From contig NZ_SRMQ01000015.1 in assembly GCF_004768785.1 (NCBI RefSeq), forward strand, positions 1 through 37,363: a stretch of 37,363 nt of DNA, given 5' to 3'. The position numbers and the translations under genes are program-made. The notes below the pieces were generated by a model, which was given only the letters and a program-made list of their open reading frames with translations, did no database searches and was not told the origin of the DNA. The DNA is from Caproiciproducens galactitolivorans (lineage in GTDB: Bacteria > Bacillota > Clostridia > Oscillospirales > Acutalibacteraceae). Shown here one piece after another: positions 32,434 to 37,363 of the stretch (the stretch's first letter is position 1; every line of letters begins with the position of its first letter).

Positions 32434-32619
32434 ATGAATGATTTAGTTTTTCTTGAACCTGACAAAATCGGCGCAGAACCGTTCACGACATCCGATGTGA
32501 TTGCGGAATTTACAGGAAACAACTATCGGTCTGTGCAAAGAATCATCGAAAAACAAATTGATGCCCTTAAAACCTTTGGACAGGTGCGATTTGAAATTAC
32601 ACCTGTTGCAAAAGTTTGA
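32434..32619 (+). pseudogene. Rha-family regulator, N-terminal fragment (61 aa)
   Basis: Rha-type phage regulators begin with a short strand, then TTSDVIAEFTGNNYRSVQRI for the DNA-binding helices, then a longer C-terminus (often ORF6C or KilA-like). Here the protein ends at 61 aa (VRFEITPVAKV), where the family normally continues. It has a start behind copy 1 of the repeat. It may be a broken gene, or a kept minimal N-terminal domain. Confidence 0.7.
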
Positions 32620-32643
32620 TGTGTTTTCGGAAGGAAGGATATC

Positions 32644-32856
32644 ATGCAACGCTATACAAATTGGAATGCTCTACCGCTCGTCCTTGACATTGATGTAGCT
32701 GCAATGATTGCAGGATACCACCCGGCTTACCTGCGAAAACTGGCACGGCAGGGAGAATTTCCAGCAAAACAAAACAAACCGCGGGGGAAATGGCGAATCA
32801 GCAAAGACGAATTGCGTGGTTGGATTACAAACCAAGCAGACAACATATCCGCATAG
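32644..32856 (+). CDS. Excisionase-like HTH protein 1
   Basis: The 70-aa protein has a winged-helix fold of the MerR/AlpA excisionase type: VLDIDVAAMIAGYHPAYLRKL, ARQGEFPAKQNKPRGKWRISKD and ELRGWI. Such proteins bind attachment DNA with the integrase or regulate early genes. GGAAGGA precedes its ATG. A similar gene lies at 34401, so one may be the excisionase and one a regulator. Confidence 0.8.
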   Translation: MQRYTNWNALPLVLDIDVAAMIAGYHPAYLRKLARQGEFPAKQNKPRGKWRISKDELRGWITNQADNISA

Positions 32857-32906
32857 TGCGGACATTCTGAAAGGAAAGAAGAAGTCAAAACGAAAGAAGG
32901 TACATA

Positions 32907-33146
32907 ATGAATTTACAACTTATCAAATCTGAAAGCTTTGGCTCTGTAGAATGTGATTTTTACGGGAACGGAAAAAATGAGTTTTTTATGACTCGTGAAC
33001 AAATTGGCTGCGCGCTTGGATATTCAGACCCTAGCGATGCCATCCGTAAAATCCATGACCGCCACAAAGAGCGACTGAACCGGTTTTCAGTACAGGACAA
33101 ATTGTCCGGTACTGATGGGAAGCAATATCATAAGAAGGGCAGGTGA
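32907..33146 (+). pseudogene. BRO-N domain protein, C-terminally truncated (79 aa)
   Basis: BRO-N proteins are phage antirepressor or regulator DNA-binding domains of about 110 aa, usually with a further C-terminal domain. This one has MTREQIGCALGYSDPSDAIR, HDRHKERLNRF and LSGTDGKQY as expected, and then stops after HKKGR where LYTxRGIYEI should follow. AAGAAGG precedes the ATG. Together with the Rha fragment, this is the second N-terminal-only antirepressor domain here. Confidence 0.75.
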
Positions 33147-33151
33147 GAAGA

Positions 33152-33349
33152 ATGAACGAAGCAAAAGAAAACGGAATCAAGGTAGAAAAGTCCGAAGAGA
33201 TCGCACAAAAAATTGCTAAACTGCTTGAAGCAGAAAAATGCACGGTAAGCGAAGCGTACAGCATACTCCGTATGACTGGAATAATTGTGAACAATTCGAC
33301 ATTTACCGTGCAAAATACGCCAGTCGGGCGGATCCGCGGGATGAAATAA
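33152..33349 (+). CDS. Small prophage protein of unknown function
   Basis: This 65-aa protein has a helical start (MNEAKENGIKVEKSEEIAQK) and TVSEAYSILRMTGIIV, with no recognised domain. AGGTGAG precedes ATG 33152. It follows the BRO-N fragment after 5 bp and could be co-transcribed with it. The middle part vaguely resembles small phage HTH proteins. Confidence 0.6.
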   Translation: MNEAKENGIKVEKSEEIAQKIAKLLEAEKCTVSEAYSILRMTGIIVNNSTFTVQNTPVGRIRGMK

Positions 33350-33352
33350 CTT

Positions 33353-33556
33353 TCATTTAGCAATATCTTTTAGCCATTTCAAATTAGCATTGATTCTCGA
33401 CATAGTACACTCTTTTGTTTCCGTATCGTACCAAGCACAACCTTTAACGCAAAGCGCAGGAGATTTTCTCCCGACCGACATAATTGGGCAAATATCGTCC
33501 TGTCCAAAATGCAACGCAGCTTCTTTATCAAATTTAGCTTCTTCGTCTTTTGTCAT
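33353..33556 (-). CDS. Small Cys-containing prophage protein
   Basis: The 67-aa protein has four cysteines (GQDDICPIM, PALCVKGCAWYD, KECTMSR), a spacing seen in small phage zinc- or iron-binding proteins. Function is not recognised. GAGGGGGTGA precedes the ATG. It starts just before repeat copy 2, divergent from the AntA/AntB gene. Confidence 0.7.
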   Translation of the reverse strand: MTKDEEAKFDKEAALHFGQDDICPIMSVGRKSPALCVKGCAWYDTETKECTMSRINANLKWLKDIAK

Positions 33557-33562
33557 AACATC

Positions 33563-33614
33563 ACCCCCTCTCCGAGATGATTCTACATCGGAAAGGAAAT
33601 TTTTACAAGGAGGG
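33563..33614. repeat. Dispersed prophage element, copy 2
   Basis: CTCTCCGA and TCGGAAAG are inverted around GATGATTCTACA, followed by GAAATTTTTACAAGGAGGG. It lies between the 67-aa minus gene and the antirepressor gene, and its right end supplies the antirepressor ribosome site. Confidence 0.75.
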
Positions 33615-33621
33615 TAATTAA

Positions 33622-34380
33622 ATGAACAATCTTACAGTATTTAGTAGTGACATTATCCCGGTTTATACCACCGACACGGGAAAGAAAGTTGTCATTGGAC
33701 GAGAGCTTCATGAGAAGCTCAAAATTGACACTCCTTACACACAATGGTTTGACCGCATGTGTGGATACGGATTCGCAGAAAATCAGGACTATTCAAGTTT
33801 TTCACAAAAAAGTGAAAAACCCCAAGGCGGCCGTCCAAGTTTGGAACACATTCTCTCCCTCGACATGGCGAAGCACATCGCGATGATTCAGCGCACACCC
33901 GAAGGACGAGCAATCCGCCAGAAACTCATCGAACTTGACACCGACATCTCAAACCTTTCTCCGGAGCTACGGCTGCTTATCAAATTGGAAGTTGCGCAAA
34001 AGCAACAAGAAAAGGCCCTTGCCGATACCAACAAGCGCCTCGATCATATCGGTGACGTTATTGCATTAGATACCCGCTCATGGCGAGAAGATACGCGGAA
34101 ACTGATTGTACAAATCGCCCGTGCTCAGGGTGGAAACGAATATCTCCGTGATGTACAAGCTGAAATTTATAAGCTGGTTGACCAGCGCGGCGGCGTAAGT
34201 TTGGAAACCCGGCTTACAAATAAGCGCCGCAGGATGGCCGATGAGGGCGTGTGCAAATCCAAGCGGGACAAGCTCAACAAGGTTGATGTCATTGCCGATG
34301 ATAAAAAGCTAATCGAAATCTATGTAGCTATCGTCAAGGAAATGGCGATTAAGTACGGTATCGACCAGCAGAGCGCTTAA
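33622..34380 (+). CDS. AntA/AntB antirepressor with ORF6C domain
   Basis: The 252-aa protein has an AntA/AntB N-terminus (about residues 15-105, with VVIGRELHEKLKIDTPYTQW, FAENQDYSSFSQKS and LSLDMAKHIAMIQRTPEGR) and an ORF6C-type C-terminus (about 110-225, with LRLLIKLEVAQKQQEKAL and RDVQAEIYKLVDQRGGVSLE). Antirepressors bind or displace the CI-type repressor and trigger lytic genes. It is the only full-length one of the three antirepressor-type genes here. Its start is behind repeat copy 2. Confidence 0.88.
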   Translation: MNNLTVFSSDIIPVYTTDTGKKVVIGRELHEKLKIDTPYTQWFDRMCGYGFAENQDYSSFSQKSEKPQGGRPSLEHILSLDMAKHIAMIQRTPEGRAIRQKLIELDTDISNLSPELRLLIKLEVAQKQQEKALADTNKRLDHIGDVIALDTRSWREDTRKLIVQIARAQGGNEYLRDVQAEIYKLVDQRGGVSLETRLTNKRRRMADEGVCKSKRDKLNKVDVIADDKKLIEIYVAIVKEMAIKYGIDQQSA

Positions 34381-34400
34381 GAAAGGTAGGTGAAAAAGCC

Positions 34401-34604
34401 ATGCAAAGACGTGAAACCGCATGGGAACGTGTACCGGTAGTAATGGACCTCTCCTATGCCGCCATACTCCTTGGCGTAAGTCTTGACAGGCTCCGCAAGC
34501 TAGCACAACGTGGGGAGTTCCCGGCATTCAAAGTCGGGAAACTGTGGCGGGTAAATAAAACGGACATGCTTTTCTATATTCAAAAGCAGGTAAAGACTTC
34601 ATGA
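34401..34604 (+). CDS. Excisionase-like HTH protein 2
   Basis: The 67-aa protein has the excisionase winged-helix pattern VVMDLSYAAILLGVSLDRLR, LAQRGEFPAFKVGKLWRVNK and DMLFYI. Compared to the 32644 protein it shares RKLAxxGEFPA. AAAGGTAGGTGA precedes the ATG, 20 bp after the antirepressor stop, so they are probably in one operon. Its stop overlaps the next start (ATGA). Confidence 0.83.
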   Translation: MQRRETAWERVPVVMDLSYAAILLGVSLDRLRKLAQRGEFPAFKVGKLWRVNKTDMLFYIQKQVKTS

Positions 34605-34741
34605 CCGCCCGCTGCACACGCTGTGGCAAGCATTGGATTATAAGTATCCAGCAGCCGATCAAAGGTTACATATGCCCGGATTGTTCTACAAGGAACAAGC
34701 TGATCAGGAAAGGAATATTGAAAGAAAGGAAAGAAAAATGA
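34601..34741 (+). CDS. 46-aa zinc-ribbon protein in overlap with both neighbours
   Basis: This small gene starts ATG 34601 in an ATGA overlap with excisionase-like gene 2 and ends in a second ATGA overlap at 34738-34741. The product (MTARCTRCGKHWIIS at the start, then YICPDCSTRNK) has two CxxC pairs (residues 5-8 and 25-28), a clear zinc-ribbon pattern, and a basic C-terminus. Two coupled overlaps argue that it is real. Function is unknown. Confidence 0.7.
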   Translation: MTARCTRCGKHWIISIQQPIKGYICPDCSTRNKLIRKGILKERKEK

Positions 34742-35037
34742 AGTGTAAATCCTGTGGGTGTGAAATCCCAAATAGTTCTAACTTTTGCCCCAAATGCGGC
34801 ATAAAGATTGCTTCGGTATGCAATTGCTGGGTAATAGGAGAGCCATATAACTGCGGGCAGGATGAATGCCTAGGACGCAGGCTTAATGTGCTGCTCGAGG
34901 AGGAAAGTTCTTTCGAAGAAGGGCATATTTCAAGGAGAGAAACCTTAATGCAAAACATAAAGCAGCAAGGCGTTGTTCCGTTCATAGCTCTTATAGCTTC
35001 CATAATCGTTTTTATTTGTTCGTTTTTTAAACCTTAG
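34738..35037 (+). CDS. Zinc-ribbon membrane-anchored protein
   Basis: The 99-aa protein starts with a zinc ribbon MKCKSCGCEIPNSSNFCPKC (residues 1-20), has a short second Cys stretch (CNCWVIGEPYNCGQDEC) and ends in one membrane segment (VVPFIALIASIIVFICSFF). The C-terminal anchor suggests the zinc domain faces the cytoplasm. Start 34738 overlaps the 46-aa gene and is preferred to 34633, which would begin inside it. Function unknown. Confidence 0.7.
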   Translation: MKCKSCGCEIPNSSNFCPKCGIKIASVCNCWVIGEPYNCGQDECLGRRLNVLLEEESSFEEGHISRRETLMQNIKQQGVVPFIALIASIIVFICSFFKP

Positions 35038-35076
35038 TATTAAAAATCGGCATGATTCTTTTGAATTCGAAATCAA

Positions 35077-35152
35077 CTACTTTCCGAGTTCATTCAGAGT
35101 TTCATCCAAGTCATCTGCTAATTTCGAAATCAGTTGCGGTTAAATCAGGCAT
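35077..35152 (-). pseudogene. Frameshifted micro-ORF opposite copy 3
   Basis: From ATG 35152 (minus strand) with GGAGAA upstream, the frame breaks after about 13 codons. Removing one A in a TTTAACC stretch gives a 24-codon frame MPDLPQLISKLADDLDETLN, then ELGK and a stop at 35077. It takes the same position as the intact minus-strand genes beside repeat copies 1 and 2. Confidence 0.35.
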
Positions 35153-35158
35153 TTAAAT

Positions 35159-35207
35159 TCTCCTTTCCCCACAATTCTATATCGGGAAGGAAATATTTAC
35201 AAGAAGG
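35159..35207. repeat. Dispersed prophage element, copy 3
   Basis: CCTTTCCC and GGGAAGG are inverted around CACAATTCTATATC, followed by AAATATTTACAAGAAGG. It stands in front of the 35220 operon, and its right end gives the ribosome site context. Confidence 0.75.
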
Positions 35208-35219
35208 TGAGACAAGCCT

Positions 35220-35465
35220 ATGCCATATAAATGGGACAATTACCATGCGATCATAACGATTCCGGCAACGGAGAACAAGCCGCTGACGAATGGAGACTTA
35301 ATCCGCAGCATGAGTAATGAAGAACTCACCGTAACGCTCACGTGTCCTAATGAAATGGGTATGGATGAAATTGATTGCGATCACTCCGACGATAAAAATT
35401 GCTGTCAATGTTTGCTGGATTGGCTGAATCAACCCTACGAACCAGAACAGGAGGCTACACTATGA
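35220..35465 (+). CDS. Small phage-type protein with Cys/His cluster
   Basis: The 81-aa protein is of a kind often seen in Firmicutes prophage early regions: LTNGDLIRSMSNEEL at the middle, then CDHSDDKNCCQCLLDWLNQP with several Cys and a His, followed by an acidic end. Role unknown. AGAAGGTGAG precedes the ATG. Its stop overlaps the next start as ATGA. Confidence 0.78.
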   Translation: MPYKWDNYHAIITIPATENKPLTNGDLIRSMSNEELTVTLTCPNEMGMDEIDCDHSDDKNCCQCLLDWLNQPYEPEQEATL

Positions 35466-35647
35466 CCGCGATAATTGACATTCTGCTTTACCTTGTTATC
35501 ATCGGCGTTGCAATGTTTATTATCTCAGTACTTATGTACTGCATTATCCAGGTGGTCAATAAAATCCACCGCGCCGACATCGCCGCCGAGAGGATAAGAC
35601 TGAACCGGGCGCTTATAAGAAAGGAGTTGGGCAGAAATGGTATTTAG
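35462..35647 (+). CDS. Small membrane protein, prophage
   Basis: The 61-aa protein has one long hydrophobic stretch (IIDILLYLVIIGVAMFIISV and on) and a basic cytoplasmic tail. ATG 35462 is chosen because it overlaps the previous stop and has GGAGG upstream. The frame opens 21 codons earlier without a ribosome site. Function unknown. Confidence 0.7.
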   Translation: MTAIIDILLYLVIIGVAMFIISVLMYCIIQVVNKIHRADIAAERIRLNRALIRKELGRNGI

Positions 35648-35849
35648 GACGCCGCCTTGTAAGGATTGCTCTGACCGCCATATCATGTGCCACTCGATTT
35701 GCTCCAAACACAAGGCTTGGAAAGCGGAGGAAAACCGCAAAAACGCTGCGGCCAACAAGCAAAAGGATATCGTGAACGGATTTGTCGAATACGAAACGGA
35801 GAGTTACATAAAGCATGTTGTCCGCCGCAGAGCACAGGGGTTTAGATAA
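35637..35849 (+). CDS. Small Cys-rich phage protein
   Basis: The 70-aa protein has a CKDCSDRHIMCHSICSKHKAW cluster (residues 8-28), a pattern common in Clostridia prophages, followed by a charged helix. It overlaps the previous gene by 11 bp and has AAGGAG upstream of the ATG. Probably a zinc-binding protein of unknown role. Confidence 0.75.
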   Translation: MVFRTPPCKDCSDRHIMCHSICSKHKAWKAEENRKNAAANKQKDIVNGFVEYETESYIKHVVRRRAQGFR

Positions 35850-35935
35850 AATGGGCTTGAGGAATTAGACGTGGTATTGGCATAAATCAGTAAAATGATA
35901 AAAATTTAATGAAGATTGTGGTATTTGGAGGTTAT

Positions 35936-36844
35936 ATGAACGATAAACAAAGGCTTTTAATTCAGTATATATGTGATGGCGATATTAAAAAGGCCCAGCA
36001 GCAAGCAAGAATTATTTTAAATGAGTTAACCACAGCAAAAGATGAAGCATTCAGGATAAATATGCTCCATAAACTTGACGCCAAACCAAACATGATTGAA
36101 CTTCCATATAATTTGCGTGAATTTCTTGTTGCAGAGGATGTATCAAACTTTCCAGAAAGTCGCTTTGTATTACGTCCTGAAGAAGCAAAGATAGTTGAAA
36201 AGGTTATGTCTATAGTGAAAGCATCTGAACGGTTATCTGAACTTGGTATCTCATATTTGCCAGCCGTAATGCTTTACGGTGGCAGCGGTGGAGGGAAAAC
36301 GATACTTGCTCGATATATAGCATACAAAGCGAATAGACCATTTGTATATGTAAGGTTTTCTAGTGTTGTAAGTTCTTATCTTGGAAACACTCAATCAAAT
36401 ATTGCGAAGGTATTCGAATATGCAAGGACTGCTCCATGTGTACTTTGTTTTGACGAAATAGACGCTGTTGGTATGGCTCGTGGCCAAAAGAATGATGTTG
36501 GGGAAATGAATCGCATCGTTATTGCACTTATGCAGGAAATGGATAGTTTGCCTAACAACGTAATCATCATCGGAACTACTAACCGTTATGACAGACTTGA
36601 TTCTGCACTAATCAGACGTTTTCCGATAAGGCATGAAGTTCGACCAATGTCACGCAGCGATATTAATAACCTTGCAGAAAGATTTTTTAAATATGCAGGC
36701 ATAGTCACTGATGGATGGCTAAAAGACTGGTGCGATACTAATTTTTTAGATATAGAACTTGCTTCTACTGTTATCGAAAAATGCACGCAACTAATGGTTG
36801 ATAGAATCATCCAAGAGATTGACACAAAAAAGTATAATTCCTAA
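35936..36844 (+). CDS. AAA-family ATPase, prophage accessory or replication gene
   Basis: The 302-aa ATPase of the FtsH/Cdc48-like AAA type has a helical N-terminus (residues 1-85), Walker A GGSGGGKT (115-122), a pore-like segment FSSVVSSYLGNTQ, Walker B VLCFDEIDAVG with Asp173-Glu174, sensor 1 GTTNRYD and the arginine-finger region ALIRRF. ATG 35936 with GGAGGTTAT before it is the start. An upstream ATG at 35909 adds 9 residues without support. It sits alone between small genes and the recombination genes. AAA proteins here could serve replication, packaging or defence, and I cannot choose. Confidence 0.85.
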   Translation: MNDKQRLLIQYICDGDIKKAQQQARIILNELTTAKDEAFRINMLHKLDAKPNMIELPYNLREFLVAEDVSNFPESRFVLRPEEAKIVEKVMSIVKASERLSELGISYLPAVMLYGGSGGGKTILARYIAYKANRPFVYVRFSSVVSSYLGNTQSNIAKVFEYARTAPCVLCFDEIDAVGMARGQKNDVGEMNRIVIALMQEMDSLPNNVIIIGTTNRYDRLDSALIRRFPIRHEVRPMSRSDINNLAERFFKYAGIVTDGWLKDWCDTNFLDIELASTVIEKCTQLMVDRIIQEIDTKKYNS

Positions 36845-36908
36845 ATTAAACAAATTTTCACCTTAAATAGCTCTCTATGAATAATAATCTGAAAGCGAGG
36901 ATTTGTCA

Positions 36909-37295
36909 ATGGAAAACAGTTTAATCCCCGGAATCCGCAGGGCTATCCAGAGTGATAAATCCATTTTGTACGACACCAAGGCCGAGCGGGATTATATCAT
37001 GCCAATTCTGCGAGGTGCGAGGTTTATTGGGCGTGCGACGATTGATCTCATTGACCGACAGTATTCCGATAAAATCGAAAAATTGGAGGATGAAATCATA
37101 GATATGGGTGCCCGCTTAGTAGAGCTGACAAAAATGGATGACTACGGGTTAAGTGCAGCACAAGCTGCCTATGACAGGCAGGAAGGTCCATGCCCGTTTG
37201 CAAAGGATGATAAACCGGAATATGAATCAGAATGTGAATCAACCGACGAACCACGACGAGTGGATAAAGGCACGTCTAAGCGGAATCGGAGCTAG
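36909..37295 (+). CDS. Conserved helical phage protein ahead of the exonuclease
   Basis: The protein is 128 aa from ATG 36909, with a coiled region (IDLIDRQYSDKIEKLEDEII) and an acidic, charged C-terminus (KDDKPEYESECESTDE). GCGAGG precedes the start. It overlaps the next gene by 74 bp in another frame. Proteins at this place, before YqaJ and RecT genes, are common in Clostridia phages, but I cannot assign a role. Confidence 0.7.
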   Translation: MENSLIPGIRRAIQSDKSILYDTKAERDYIMPILRGARFIGRATIDLIDRQYSDKIEKLEDEIIDMGARLVELTKMDDYGLSAAQAAYDRQEGPCPFAKDDKPEYESECESTDEPRRVDKGTSKRNRS

Positions 37296-37363
37296 TGAAG
37301 CTGCTGCTGTCGTAGGTATGTCACCGTACAAAAGCAACGCCGAACTGTGGGAAGAAAAGACTG
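37222..37363 (+). CDS. YqaJ-family viral exonuclease, N-terminal part (cut by window edge)
   Basis: The frame from ATG 37222 stays open to the edge. Its first 47 residues have EWIKARLSGIGASEAAAVVG and MSPYKSNAELWEEKT, the N-terminal signature of lambda-Exo/YqaJ-type 5'-3' exonucleases, which work with a RecT/Bet annealase in phage recombination. The catalytic residues lie beyond the edge. The start lies inside the previous gene. Confidence 0.8.
   Translation, partial: MNQNVNQPTNHDEWIKARLSGIGASEAAAVVGMSPYKSNAELWEEKT

Noticed and set aside
32644-32856. Treating 32644 and 34401 as one duplicated excisionase
   Set aside because: They share only short segments (RKLAxxGEFPA), so they are homologous domains but not a recent duplication.

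Overview
The window looks like a chromosomal segment of a Gram-positive, low-to-moderate GC Clostridia-type bacterium, probably a gut fermenter near the Oscillospirales. The evidence is strong AGGAGG-type ribosome sites, TTG starts, CCA-encoded tRNAs, Firmicutes promoter boxes and the gene families present. No species is claimed.

Region 1 (1-3430) holds two tRNAs (Asn and a CAT-anticodon tRNA), then a strongly folded RNA candidate with its own promoter and terminator (about 503-791). A MutS2-type ATPase gene lacking the Smr nuclease and a DUF2383-like helical protein gene follow.

Region 2 (3512-15516, all minus strand) is an expanded Amadori-product (fructoselysine) catabolic locus. It has FrlA permease, FrlB deglycase, FrlC epimerase and FrlD kinase, recognised by close similarity to the E. 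coli proteins. Added to these are a second FrlD-like PfkB kinase, two GntR/UTRA regulators, an FGGY kinase, a YjbQ protein, an amidohydrolase-2 protein, a HAD-IIB phosphatase and a BtpA/SgcQ barrel. Several promoters with 17-bp spacers divide it into separate transcription units. TGGTATRA-type sites recur near them. A divergent YtcJ-like amidohydrolase (16034-17590, plus strand) shares the same control region.

Region 3 (17859-28944) is other chromosomal metabolism. A NeuC-type UDP-GlcNAc 2-epimerase is coupled to a 54-aa ORF, and a flavodoxin-fold reductase follows. Next is a likely mannoside operon (DUF1861 protein, lipoprotein binding protein, two permeases, GH130 enzyme, LacI regulator). 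It is followed by a convergent MFS transporter and a divergent AraC regulator.

Region 4 (29335 to the window end) is the left part of an integrated prophage-like element. It starts at a 3' fragment of a tRNA, best read as tRNA-Pro(GGG), which marks the attachment site. Inward lie a tyrosine integrase, a CI/LexA-type repressor divergent from a Cro-like gene across three operator copies (a fourth lies inside the cro-like gene), antirepressor genes (one intact, two N-terminal fragments), two excisionase-like genes, several small Cys-rich proteins, an AAA ATPase and the start of a YqaJ-type exonuclease. A roughly 50-bp element occurs three times in this early region, each time between divergently oriented reading frames. 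The element continues past the right edge.
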